From Terriglobia bacterium (GTDB taxonomy: Bacteria; Acidobacteriota; Terriglobia; Acidiferrales; UBA7541): 64,000 nt of DNA. The position numbers and the translations under genes are program-made. Location of the stretch: the NCBI GenBank assembly GCA_023512135.1, contig JAIMAG010000001.1, positions 186,001-250,000 on the forward strand. The letters are read 5' to 3'. Numbering within the stretch: position 1 is the first letter of the stretch; every line of letters begins with the position of its first letter. A model generated the notes under the pieces. That model did no database searches. It was not told the origin of the DNA and saw nothing but the letters and a program-made list of their open reading frames with translations. Positions 55,601 to 63,908 of the stretch are shown here, in pieces.

Positions 55601-55719
55601 CGGAGCAGGAACGCGGGCCCGACTTCCTGCGCCTTGCCAACGCTCTCTCTGCTCTGTACCCTAAGCACACCGAGGAAAAGCGCCTCCTCGACGCCATGCT
55701 CCTCGCCGTCCCCAGGTAG
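52645..55719 (+). CDS. DUF1156-type adenine-specific DNA methyltransferase
   Basis: 1024 aa. N-terminus with the DUF1156 signature (SRHAAREKSIRHGHPSTLHL, WWARRPLAACRA). SAM motif I is VDPFAGGGSIPLEAL near residue 135; catalytic motif IV is FTDPPYYDAVPY near 562. Between them lie a zinc ribbon (CESPQCG, RCVCCG) and a palindromic repeat insertion (53925-54016). An acidic run (EEVEEDEEEEEEAATPKK) sits near residue 845, before a C-terminal domain. Expected to methylate adenine in DNA; in a defence operon it would mark self DNA. ATG overlaps the preceding stop. Confidence 0.92.
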   Translation: MIPRECKRLAEVDFPVAEVSRHAAREKSIRHGHPSTLHLWWARRPLAACRAILMALLLPDPCDPRCPAEFREKARKLLRSIPNTGFTETHADLRRALLSFIADFANWDNSANPVYLECARGLVRAAHGEEPPLVVDPFAGGGSIPLEALRIGCEAFASDLNPVACLILKVLLEDIPRHGPKLAEELRRVGGEIKKQAERELAELYPQDSDGAVPIAYLWARTVGCESPQCGAEIPLVRSFWLCKKTNRKRALRYRIERRNGAPPRVEFEVFEPKHERDVPDGTVTRAKARCVCCGAVLSPERVRAQLAAQRGGADVVFDEQGRRAGGARLLAVVTLKPGEPGRHYRLPTARDYEAVRKAQARLAKLLADWERSGKQGLCPVPDEPLPPIGTLGFRVQRYGMLQWGDLFTARQKVALVTLVRLVRELAPHPDPLPKGEGENRPQPLSPKERGAEGRVRDLEALRTGLAFAISKQSDFNSSLARWANHMEKSVATFARQALPMLWDWGEIVPISESSGALAVAVDWIASAFATLRGKLAGESHVQLADATEHPLPDEAAQVWFTDPPYYDAVPYADLSDFFFVWLKRALPGHPLLRDPFDPTNPLTPKTREAVQNERSETNDGRPKDKAFYEEAMAKAFAEGRRVLHEDGIGAVVFAHKTTEGWEALLSGMIRGGWTLTGSWPIATEKGSRLRARESAALATSVHLVCRPRPENAPVGDWAEVLRELPQRVRDWIERLQSEGIRGADLVFACIGPALEIFSRYARVETAEGREVKMDEFLEKVWEVVGREALRQVLGAAEANAHNSAAGALEEDARLTALFLWTLQSTSAELAANADSESDEEVEEDEEEEEEAATPKKQKGYAMVFDVVRRFAQPLGIDLPKWEGRIIETKKGVVRLLSIEERGRVLFGKEGAEAVAARLESGDRSPQLALFESVTGRSRKGSRKTRAVPDEPQKTSREATTLDRVHMAMLLQAGGQTNALRALLKAEQERGPDFLRLANALSALYPKHTEEKRLLDAMLLAVPR
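53925..54016. repeat. Palindromic repeat inserted in the methyltransferase gene
   Basis: An outer inverted repeat, CCCTCACCC (53925) with GGGTGAGGG (to 54016), encloses two hairpins, CCCTCTCCC/GGAGAGGG and CCCCTCTCC/GGAGAGGGG. The element is in frame and translates to PHPDPLPKGEGENRPQPLSP and KERG, a peptide pattern typical of protein-embedded palindromic repeats. It lies between the zinc ribbon and motif IV, probably in a surface loop. Confidence 0.8.
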
Positions 55720-55728
55720 CCAAAGCCC

Positions 55729-56523
55729 ATGAGGCCGATGGAAGTCTTCAACAGCGGCAGAACGAGAGCGGAGCACCTGTTGAAACTGTCAGAGTTGTTG
55801 TTGAATACGCGGCGAAGGGGAATGCGCGCGGATTGGGCCAGAAGATTCAAAGCTCTCATGCATTGGCCCCAGAAAGAGCAGATTGACCGAGTGGACGGCC
55901 CGGGTGCTGTGCTGATCCTACGGGAAGCATCAGGGCTTAAGTCTAAGCACTTCGATGAGGAATACCTGAACGAGCTGCTTAGAGCCGCGTATGCGGGAAT
56001 AGTGGCCTCACTGGACCGATATTGCCATGAGGTCGTCATCTCGCGTGTCGTAGCGCAGTTAAGCAAATCGCCTAAGGTGGCGAGCAGAGAACTTCGTCAG
56101 TTAAGAATCCCTATTCTCGCAGCCCGAAAGGCAATTCTGCACGCGCGCAAGCCTGGTACGAGGCCTATGAATCTTGTACGGCAGGCTTTGCAGGAAGTCC
56201 TTCACAGGGAGGAAACTTTCCAGCGCCCAGACGACATTGCCAGAGGAATGAAGATCATCGGTGTGGATAACTTATGGGGTAAATGTGCTCAGCGTCTGGG
56301 GTGTCAACCAAGAGACATAGCGAAGCGACTTAACAAGATTGTTGACCGGCGAAACAGAATTGTTCATGAAGGTGATATCCTGCGCCGGAAGAGGGGTGGC
56401 AAGATAGCCTATCATCCGATTCAGGCTACTGAGGTGGCCGGTGACATAAAGTGGTTGAGCGACCTCGTCAATACCATTGAAGATGTGGTGAACGAAAAGC
56501 CATGGAACCCTGGTACAAAGTAG
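55729..56523 (+). CDS. HEPN-domain protein, candidate RNase
   Basis: 264 aa, mostly helical. Near residues 205-216 it reads VDRRNRIVHEGD, which holds the R-x4-H motif of HEPN ribonucleases (R208 to H213), in the style of the RiboL-PSP-HEPN group. An earlier conserved-looking helix is RAAYAGIVASLDRYCHEVVI. Nine bases separate it from the methyltransferase gene, and its end overlaps the ATPase gene by 22 bases. HEPN RNases are frequent toxins and effectors in defence loci. AT-richer than the neighbours by eye, so possibly acquired separately. Confidence 0.75.
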   Translation: MRPMEVFNSGRTRAEHLLKLSELLLNTRRRGMRADWARRFKALMHWPQKEQIDRVDGPGAVLILREASGLKSKHFDEEYLNELLRAAYAGIVASLDRYCHEVVISRVVAQLSKSPKVASRELRQLRIPILAARKAILHARKPGTRPMNLVRQALQEVLHREETFQRPDDIARGMKIIGVDNLWGKCAQRLGCQPRDIAKRLNKIVDRRNRIVHEGDILRRKRGGKIAYHPIQATEVAGDIKWLSDLVNTIEDVVNEKPWNPGTK

Positions 56524-59264
56524 CGCCACCGCGCGCTGAGGTCCGCGAGGGCCGGTCGTTCAATCCCGACGAGTTTGCCATCGCGCTTGAACAGGTCGTG
56601 GCCGGAACGGCGCCGGAAGACTACCGCGACCCCAAGCAGTTCTTTGACCGCACCGTTTTTACCCGCGCGCTGACAGACCACCTGGGCCAGGTCTTGCGGA
56701 GGCTCGCAGGCCGAACCGAGAACACGGCTCCCGTCCTCAGCTTGATAACCCAGTTCGGCGGCGGCAAGACGCACACGCTGGCGGCGCTCTATCACCTGAT
56801 TCAGAACCAGAAGGCTGCGTCCACACACCCCGATGTGCAAAAGCTGCTGCGGAACAATGGCTTAGCCCAGCCGCCGAATGCTCGTGTCGGTGTTTTCGTG
56901 GGGAACGCTTGGGACCCCGCCGAGGGTAAAGAGACCCCGTGGATCGATTTGGCGCGACAGTTGGCAGGCCCTACAGGAGCGGAGCTGCTAGGTCCGAAGG
57001 CGCGGACTACTGCTCCTGGCACAGAAACCCTGGGCAGGCTGTTCCAGGCGGCTGGCGGCCGGGTGCTCGTGCTCTTCGATGAAGTGCTGAACTTTTTCAA
57101 CCGCCACCGAGACTTGTCGGAGCAGTTCTACGCCTTCTTGCAAAACCTGACCGTGGCTATGACGGGCACCACCGGCAGCGCTGCGTTGATCAGCCTACCG
57201 CGTAGCCAGGTCGAAATGACTGACTTCGACCAAGGATGGCTTGACCGCATCAGCAAGGTTGTTCACCGCGTTGCGAAAGACTTGATTGCCAACGACGAAA
57301 GCGAAATCAGTGAGGTCGTCCGCAGGCGCTTGTTCGAGGACATCGGCAAAGAATCAGTGCGGCGATCAGTAGCCAAGACCTACGCCCAGTGGTGTTTCGA
57401 ACGTCGGCACCAACTGCCGCCAGAGTGGACGGCAGTGGATACCGTTGCCACAGATGCAAAGGCACGGGAGCATTTGCTGGCGCGGTTTGAAGCCGCCTAT
57501 CCGTTCCATCCAGCAACGATTTCCGTCTTTCAGCGAAAATGGCAGGGATTGGCGCACTATCAGCGAACGCGCGGCACCCTGGCGATGTTCGCGCAGTGGA
57601 TCTCTTGGGCGGCGCGAGAGGCTTTCCGGAAGGCGCGACGGGAGCCGCTGATTACGCTGGGCTCAGCTCCACTCGATGTGCCGGAGTTTCAGGCGATGAT
57701 CCTGGGCCAGTTGGGTGAACAGCGCCTTCTGCCGGCGATAGAAGTTGACATTGCTGGCGCTAACAGCCACGCACGGGCCTTGGACGCCGACACCAAGGGG
57801 CCTCTGCGGGACATCCACCGGCGCGTTGGCGCTGCCATCCTGTTCGAGTCGACAGGTGTTGCCACCGACAAGGCTGCGCATCTCCCGGAGTTGCGCTTCG
57901 CGCTGGGCGAACCTGACTTGGACATTACTTCAATTGATAACGCAGCTGCAGCCCTTGAAAGCCGTGCCTACTACATCAGGCGAGTGGGCACCGATGGGTT
58001 CCGCATTGGCTACAAGCCAACGCTCCGGAAGGTCATGGGCGACCGCAGGGCAGCTTTGGACGACGCGGAAGTGCTCAAAGCGGTTCGGGCTGCTGTGAGA
58101 AAAGAGTTTGAAAAGAAGGACGGAATCCCAATACATACTTTTCCGGCAGACGGGAGCGAGGTGCCCGACAGCCCGAAGCTTACGCTGGTCGTGCTCGATC
58201 CCGAGATTGAATGGGAGCCAAACGGGCGGATCAGAAAAATTCTGGCCGAATGGACGCAAAAACGAGGAGCGTCTCCTCGCCTTTATCCAGCCGCTCTCAT
58301 ATGGCTTGTACGGAAACCAGGACGGGCATTGCGAGAAAAGGCTGAAGTGCGACTCGCGTGGAAAAGAGTAGCCGACGACTTGGAGTCAGGTGTGCTGGGA
58401 GCGGATTACGACAGGACAGAAAGAGGCGAAATCGCAGAGCAGCTCAGGGAGGCAGAAGAAAGCCTTCGGGATGAAGTTTGGGCAAGTTACCGCTACGCGG
58501 TGCTTGCCGACCCGAAGGGACAAGACGGCCTTCGGGAAATCGATCTCGGTGCAGGACATGCCAGCGCCGCATCCAGCCTGAGCGCACGGGTAGTTGTTGC
58601 GCTCAAGGCAGAAGGGCTGCTCAACGAGACGGTGGGAGCAGGGTACATAGAGCGCAATTGGCCTCCCGCCCTCAAAGAGAGCGGTTTGTGGCCCCTGAAG
58701 GGACTCCGTCAAAGCTTCCTTGACGGATCCCTGACGAGATTGCTCGATCCCGAAGAAGTGCTGCGCAGACAAATCGTGAGTTTTGTGGAGCGCGGCGAAT
58801 TTGGCTTTGGCTCCGGTCTCAAGCCCGATGGTTCTCCCGAACGAGTGTGGTGGAAGGAACCTCTCGGCATTGAGGAAATTGCGTTTGATGACAAGACTTT
58901 TCTCGTGACACGAGCCCGTGCTGCTGCTTTGAAGCAGGTTCCGAGAGAGCCAGCCCCAGTTTCGCCACCAGATTCTGAGGAACCAGTTCTGGAACTGCCT
59001 CAACCGGGTCAGCCACCGGAGCCAGCAGGAGAACAAGTTGTCCGCCTCAATTTGCGAGGTAGGATTCCTCCCGAGCAGTGGAATCGAATAGGCACTAAGC
59101 TGCTTCCGAAACTTCGGGGTGCTGGCCAAGACTTGGCCATCGGACTCGATGCTTCCCTTACCATACGCGCCCAGGATCTCCGCCATGTTGAGGCCGAACT
59201 GCGGCAGGCGCTCCGTGACCTCGGCCTCGAAGGTCAGGTCCGAATCGAAAAAAGTTCCACGTAG
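56502..59264 (+). CDS. DUF499-type AAA ATPase
   Basis: 920 aa. Walker A in LITQFGGGKTHTLAALYHL (near residues 80-98) and Walker B in RVLVLFDEVLNFF (near 187-199), both typical for the DUF499 family (COG1483-like), which is regularly found next to DUF1156 methyltransferases. The middle is helical; a Pro-rich linker near residues 810-850 precedes a C-terminal domain (VVRLNLRGRIPPEQWNRIGT). Last gene of the operon, overlapping the HEPN gene. Likely an ATP-driven component that couples DNA sensing to the effectors; the mechanism is unknown. Confidence 0.9.
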   Translation: MEPWYKVAPPRAEVREGRSFNPDEFAIALEQVVAGTAPEDYRDPKQFFDRTVFTRALTDHLGQVLRRLAGRTENTAPVLSLITQFGGGKTHTLAALYHLIQNQKAASTHPDVQKLLRNNGLAQPPNARVGVFVGNAWDPAEGKETPWIDLARQLAGPTGAELLGPKARTTAPGTETLGRLFQAAGGRVLVLFDEVLNFFNRHRDLSEQFYAFLQNLTVAMTGTTGSAALISLPRSQVEMTDFDQGWLDRISKVVHRVAKDLIANDESEISEVVRRRLFEDIGKESVRRSVAKTYAQWCFERRHQLPPEWTAVDTVATDAKAREHLLARFEAAYPFHPATISVFQRKWQGLAHYQRTRGTLAMFAQWISWAAREAFRKARREPLITLGSAPLDVPEFQAMILGQLGEQRLLPAIEVDIAGANSHARALDADTKGPLRDIHRRVGAAILFESTGVATDKAAHLPELRFALGEPDLDITSIDNAAAALESRAYYIRRVGTDGFRIGYKPTLRKVMGDRRAALDDAEVLKAVRAAVRKEFEKKDGIPIHTFPADGSEVPDSPKLTLVVLDPEIEWEPNGRIRKILAEWTQKRGASPRLYPAALIWLVRKPGRALREKAEVRLAWKRVADDLESGVLGADYDRTERGEIAEQLREAEESLRDEVWASYRYAVLADPKGQDGLREIDLGAGHASAASSLSARVVVALKAEGLLNETVGAGYIERNWPPALKESGLWPLKGLRQSFLDGSLTRLLDPEEVLRRQIVSFVERGEFGFGSGLKPDGSPERVWWKEPLGIEEIAFDDKTFLVTRARAAALKQVPREPAPVSPPDSEEPVLELPQPGQPPEPAGEQVVRLNLRGRIPPEQWNRIGTKLLPKLRGAGQDLAIGLDASLTIRAQDLRHVEAELRQALRDLGLEGQVRIEKSST

Positions 59265-59318
59265 AACCGGTGGCAAAACTGGGTACAAGGCGTTGATGTT
59301 GCCATAGTCGGTCTCCCG

Positions 59319-59520
59319 CTAGGCGCGCTGGGTGAGAGGAACAAACCGTTTCGCGTTGACGGTGTTTCCCTCACCGACGTGCACGACGCGGAACTGTGGG
59401 TCCAGGTCTTCTTTCCGCAACCGACAAACTTCTCCCGGGCGCATTCCGGTCTCCAGAATCACGGTGTCAACATCGCGAAGCAACGGCGAGGCTGCCGCTG
59501 GGAAAACGAGAAGTTGAATG
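59319..59520 (-). pseudogene. Middle fragment of a tyrosine recombinase
   Basis: The minus-strand frame ending at TAG 59319 reads SPLLRDVDTVILETGMRPGE, then VCRLRKEDLDPQF and NAKRFVPLTQRA: the first part of the catalytic domain of a phage-type integrase, with the first catalytic Arg in TGMRPGE. The HxxR and Tyr parts are missing and the N-terminus degenerates above about 59520. It lies 55 bases after the defence operon. Confidence 0.65.
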
Positions 59521-59964
59521 GATTCCGTGACCGTTGCCCGGGCGCATCCTAATTGCCCGGCTGGATGCCGATCGGCCCTTTTCAGCTCGGGGCAGGAATA
59601 AGGGTGAGGGGGTGTGGATGTTAGTTCGGGATGGGCGCCAACCAGAGCCGACTCCTCGAGACGGAGATTTAATATTTTTGTGGTCCTACAATTTATGACC
59701 GGTAGGCTGCTGCCCAGAAATTTTTTCTTGCGGGGCAGGAGGAACTTCTGCTTCTGCGGCTGCAATCGAAAGGAGAAAAGCTACGCATTGCCAAGTCGTA
59801 TTTCGATGGCGAGCTGGTAAATTCAGCCAAAAAGCTTTCCCGAACACCGAGGGGTCCACTTTCGGAGGGAACCTCGATTGCGGAAAAAATCAGCGTGGTT
59901 AAGGACTGAAGTTTGGTTCAAGGATCAGCTTGTGTGAGCCGCGGGGCTATTTGCCGTACCGACA
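59521..59964. other. Non-coding or decayed DNA after the defence region
   Basis: About 440 bases without a convincing gene. On the plus strand a closed fragment ending at TGA near 59909 reads LRLQSKGEKLRIAKSYFDGE and onwards for about 50 codons, which could be a gene remnant but matches nothing I know. Confidence 0.4.
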
Positions 59965-61833
59965 CTACTGAGGCAAACCGATCCGGCCAACCAGGTTACG
60001 GAAACGCGCGTCTGAGCGAAGAGGATCAAAGAGCGGTTGGGATTGCAGGTGCACCAGGAAATCATTACGCTCCTGATAGGCTCGTTCCAGCCAGGCGAGA
60101 GCTTCTTCGTTTTCCCCAAGGCCAGCGTAGATAATCGCGATCGAGACCGGAGAAGGGTACGCACGATGCTTGAGCTCCTCGATGATTTTCATCGCTTCTG
60201 TCCTTCGGCCAGCACGCGCATACGCGTATGCGAGACAGGCAGGCTTCGAGCCACCTCGTGAAAGCTCGATCCCTTTCTGGCAGGCAGCAATTGCTTCGGG
60301 GTACATTCCTTTCCGAATGTAAATCTCCCCCAGGTATATATAGGCAGGGGCAAAATCCGGGGCCAATTCTATGGTTCGCTGGAGGTGCTGCACGGCAAGT
60401 TCCTGTTGTCCAGCAAGGTGATGGAACCAGCCTGCATCGGCACTAATAATGAGAGAGAGCGGATCGAGTTTTCTAGCAATTTCGATCTCGGCCAGACCTT
60501 CTTTGAAACGGCGCATGGCCACAAGATATTCTCCATACCAGTGATGCGCGGTAGCATAGCTGGGCTCCAATTCGATGGCGCGTCGAAAGGCTTCTTCTGC
60601 TTTTTCCCAGTCCCAATCGAATCGGAACCGCGTATAGCCCAGAGCTGCATGAGCGGACGCGAGAGTCTGGTCGAGTTCAAGCGCCCTTAAAGCTGCTGCA
60701 CGCGCTCTTGGAAAAGCTTCCTGCGGCGAGGCCACTAGATAGATGCTCAGCAGGTTGTAACAATCCGCCAATCCCGCATACGCGGGAGCAAAGTTCGCGT
60801 CCTCCCGGACAGCTTGTTGGAATTGAGCAATGGCTTTGCGAAGATCCTCCGGGGTGCGCTGATTCCAGAGGTACCGGCCCTTCAGATAAAATTCGTAAGC
60901 CTGCGGCGAAACCAAACTTGTCCTCGCTAAGCGAGCTTGCACTTGCGGAGTCAGGGTAAGGCTGATCTCGCGAGCGATAGTACTGGCAATGTCACTCTGC
61001 AAGGCCAGAATGTCTTGAATATCCCATTCATAGCTCTTGGTCCAAACCGTGATCTGGTCACCGACTCGGATGAGCCGGGCGCTAATACGCACCCGCTCTG
61101 CTTCACGCCGCACGCTCCCTTCTAGAACGAAGTCCACTCCCAGCTCATGTCCGATTTCATCCACGCGCTTCTTGGTCCCTTTGTAGTACATTGCCGAAGT
61201 TCGGGCGATCACTCCCAGCCGTTCCGGTTGCAGGCGGCTCAGTTGAGTGATCATTTCCTCGGTCAGCCCGTCGCTGAAATATTCCTGCCCGGGGTCCCCG
61301 CTTAGATTTTCCAAGGGCAGCACTGCCAGCATGACTCTATCCGGTGGCTGGACACGCGGTCCAAAGCGGTGCCAAGCTCCGTAGCCCACCGTCACCAGAA
61401 TTGCCAGCGCAGGTACCAGCCACCAAACCGGGTGAATCCGCGCGCGGCGGCCCGCCACCGTTGGAACAGGTTCGGCTGTGGTAGTCAGCCCTGCTGTCGC
61501 CTCCACAACTTCAACGGGTGCGATGAACCGGTAGCCTCGCCGGGGGATCGTCTCGATAAACCTCGGATTTTCGGCCGAGTCTCCGAGCGCCTCGCGCAGC
61601 TTGTTGACTGCCGTGTTCACGGAGTGGTCGAAATCTACGAACGTGTCGGCTGGCCACAGCTTCTCCCGCAGCTCCTCGCGCGTCACCACCTGACCCCGAT
61701 GCTCCAGCAACAACGCCAACACTTGGAAAGGCTTTTCTTGCAACTTGATTCTGAGTCCGTGACGCCGCAGCTCGCGAGCTTCCAGATCGACTTGAAATAC
61801 TCCGAAGCGCACTACCCAATTCCTGGATTTCAC
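59965..61833 (-). CDS. Winged-helix (OmpR/CadC-type) transmembrane regulator with TPR domain
   Basis: About 622 aa. Residues 5-105 form an OmpR-type winged helix (FGVFQVDLEARELRRHGLRI, LLLEHRGQVVTREELREKLW, NPRFIETIPRRGYRFIAPVE). A membrane segment follows near 138-155 (VWWLVPALAILVTVGYGAW), then an adenylate-cyclase-associated TolB-like segment (VMLAVLPLENLSGDPGQEYF) and about eight tetratricopeptide repeats. GTG 61833 is chosen as start, with AGGAG seven bases upstream and family-like N-terminus; the frame is open to 61938. This one-component sensor type is abundant in acidobacteria. It is transcribed divergently from the secreted protein at 62090 and may control it. Confidence 0.85.
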   Translation of the reverse strand: MKSRNWVVRFGVFQVDLEARELRRHGLRIKLQEKPFQVLALLLEHRGQVVTREELREKLWPADTFVDFDHSVNTAVNKLREALGDSAENPRFIETIPRRGYRFIAPVEVVEATAGLTTTAEPVPTVAGRRARIHPVWWLVPALAILVTVGYGAWHRFGPRVQPPDRVMLAVLPLENLSGDPGQEYFSDGLTEEMITQLSRLQPERLGVIARTSAMYYKGTKKRVDEIGHELGVDFVLEGSVRREAERVRISARLIRVGDQITVWTKSYEWDIQDILALQSDIASTIAREISLTLTPQVQARLARTSLVSPQAYEFYLKGRYLWNQRTPEDLRKAIAQFQQAVREDANFAPAYAGLADCYNLLSIYLVASPQEAFPRARAAALRALELDQTLASAHAALGYTRFRFDWDWEKAEEAFRRAIELEPSYATAHHWYGEYLVAMRRFKEGLAEIEIARKLDPLSLIISADAGWFHHLAGQQELAVQHLQRTIELAPDFAPAYIYLGEIYIRKGMYPEAIAACQKGIELSRGGSKPACLAYAYARAGRRTEAMKIIEELKHRAYPSPVSIAIIYAGLGENEEALAWLERAYQERNDFLVHLQSQPLFDPLRSDARFRNLVGRIGLPQ

Positions 61834-62089
61834 TGCGGGACTCCTGATTGCGAGTATTTGTACCACCCCGTCATTACCTTTGCAACTGAGGATATGTTTC
61901 GCTAACGTCCTGCTCATCTGTAGGTTATCGGAGGACAAAAAATTTATCTGCAGTTAATCTCCCGTGCATTGACCCCTGAAGCTGCCTGTCGTCAGATTCG
62001 GCCACTTGAAAAATAAAGAGGGCGTCTTCTAACCCGGCTGAAGAATGTTGGAGGGAGTAAAACTTCACGAACAAAGGGGGAAGTTACCT

Positions 62090-63760
62090 ATGAAATTCTG
62101 TGCAAGATTGCTGACGGGTTTCGCCATTGTGTTGCTCTGCTCGTTCATGTTGAGTCCGCACTCGGCGGTCCAAGGGCAGAGCCTTTCGGCCAAAGGGGCA
62201 GAAACCAGCCTGAAGCAGTCGTCTGAGCCCACCAGAGACCTGAAGGTAGTCACGGCTTACACGCAGGGGGCACAAGTGTTTCAAAACACCACTTACATCA
62301 AAGGAGCACGCCAGCGTGTAGAGTTTCCGGGCATGGTCTCACTGGTTCAGTGCGATTTGCACCGTACGGTGATCCTCAACCCCGCTGCCAAGCGATACAT
62401 GATCCAAGCGCATGCTGCGAATCCACAGGCTTCCCCGGGTCAAGCGGCCCAGGCGGCTCCGCAAAGCTCTTTAGAAAGTTCTCTAGCCGGCGGCCAGGCA
62501 CCCCGCGGCGGTGTGGTCACATGGCTCACCACGTTCACCGACACGAGGGAACGACAGCAGATGTTCGGGCTGGAGGCGCGTCGAATCCGGGCCGTGACCA
62601 TCAAGCAAGTCGACGCCAACGCCTGCGACAAAACGCCCATACGCATCGAAACCGATGGGTGGTACGTGGATCTGCCGCAAAGCGCCTTCGCCTGCAAGAA
62701 ACCAGACGCACTGCCGGAGCAGACCGAGCCCTCGGGCAAGGAATGTCACGACCGTGTGGAGATGCGCGTCGAGGGACAAGCAGTCCTAGGCTTTCCGGTG
62801 AAGACGGTGACCACAACAGTCATCGGAGAAGGCGATAAGCAAGAGACATTCACAAGCACGGCCGAAGTCACCTTCCTGGAAGTTACCACACTCGATGCAT
62901 CGCTTTTTGAGATCCCGTCCGACTATGCTGCGGCATCAGGCGCTACCGAACTGATTCCGGCGATGGCTCAGGGCGCTAGCTTGGAGGACGCGCTCTTCGG
63001 CTCCACTGCCGACGGCAAGGCCATGGCGGCACCGAAAAAGCCGGGCGTCATCCGGATCGGTGTGCTTGAGCCTATCAACCGTTCCACGCGCACGGTGAAC
63101 ACACGGATGCTGTGGCTGGACCTGGTGGGCAAATTCTCGAAGGCACCCTACGAGGCGCTGCGGCTGTCGGGAACCTCGGCCGCAGACATCGAGGCGGAAG
63201 CGAATCGTTTGGGGTGCGACTACATCCTGCTCGCCGAGATCACCGAGGTCAAGACCTCGAAGGGCGGTGGGTTCGGCGGCTTCCTCAAGGCAGCCAGCGG
63301 TGGCGGGCCACCCAAGGATGTACACGAGGTCAAGGCTGGCTACCGGCTGTTCGCTACGGGTGCCACCTCAGCGCCGCGCCTGACCGGGGAAGTGAAAGCC
63401 TCGAGCGGCGGTAAATTCGGGTTCGACTCGGCGCTGCAGATGGCTTCTTTCGGGATGCAAATGTACTCCAGCTTCAGCATGATGCGGGCGATGAAAGGAT
63501 TCGGGGGGATGGGCTTGTTTCCGGGAATGAACCTCCTGGGTGGTTTCGGCTCCTTCGGTGGGGTCGGCGGTATCGGCCAAAGCTACTTCGATCCAAGCTC
63601 GATGGCCATGAACTCGATCATGGGCTTGGCTGCCGGTGGAGGACTCGGCGGAGCGCCCGTCGAACCCTCGCAGGCGGAGGTGCATCAAACGGTGTCTTCT
63701 GCGTTTGACAGCCTTGCCAAGGCCGTCACTGCGAAGCTCGGGCCCGCGAAACCCAAATAG
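62090..63760 (+). CDS. Secreted protein with DUF4412-like and CsgG-like segments
   Basis: 556 aa with signal peptide (RLLTGFAIVLLCSFML); ATG 62090 has AAGGGGGAAG upstream. Residues 50-280 resemble lipid-carrier-like DUF4412 proteins (VVTAYTQGAQVFQNTTYIKG). A second domain at about 325-440 has a CsgG-like pattern (VIRIGVLEPINRSTRT, LGCDYILLAEITEVKTSKGG). The C-terminal 110 residues are Gly/Met-rich low complexity (MKGFGGMGLFPGMNLLGGFG). Probably periplasmic or outer-membrane associated. Function unknown. Confidence 0.7.
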   Translation: MKFCARLLTGFAIVLLCSFMLSPHSAVQGQSLSAKGAETSLKQSSEPTRDLKVVTAYTQGAQVFQNTTYIKGARQRVEFPGMVSLVQCDLHRTVILNPAAKRYMIQAHAANPQASPGQAAQAAPQSSLESSLAGGQAPRGGVVTWLTTFTDTRERQQMFGLEARRIRAVTIKQVDANACDKTPIRIETDGWYVDLPQSAFACKKPDALPEQTEPSGKECHDRVEMRVEGQAVLGFPVKTVTTTVIGEGDKQETFTSTAEVTFLEVTTLDASLFEIPSDYAAASGATELIPAMAQGASLEDALFGSTADGKAMAAPKKPGVIRIGVLEPINRSTRTVNTRMLWLDLVGKFSKAPYEALRLSGTSAADIEAEANRLGCDYILLAEITEVKTSKGGGFGGFLKAASGGGPPKDVHEVKAGYRLFATGATSAPRLTGEVKASSGGKFGFDSALQMASFGMQMYSSFSMMRAMKGFGGMGLFPGMNLLGGFGSFGGVGGIGQSYFDPSSMAMNSIMGLAAGGGLGGAPVEPSQAEVHQTVSSAFDSLAKAVTAKLGPAKPK

Positions 63761-63908
63761 CAGGGGGAAGAAAAAGGACAACGGATGCGGCGTGCGGGGG
63801 AAACTCGTGGCGTGCTTCAGCTGACCCCCGAAGCCGCTTGGCTTGAAAACCGCAGCTCTTCGCCTCGGGTCGGACGGTCCAGAGGCACGCAAGGAGTAAG
63901 GAGTCAGG

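Noticed and set aside
47902-59264. Calling the operon DISARM or BREX
   Set aside because: Only the helicase type and the presence of a methyltransferase are shared; DrmA, DrmB, DrmC, PglZ and BrxL are missing.
37100-59617. Shared 12-mer GAGGGGGTGTGG at about 37100 and 59606 as attachment sites of an element
   Set aside because: Too short and low in complexity, with no wider similarity around it and no link to the tRNA end.
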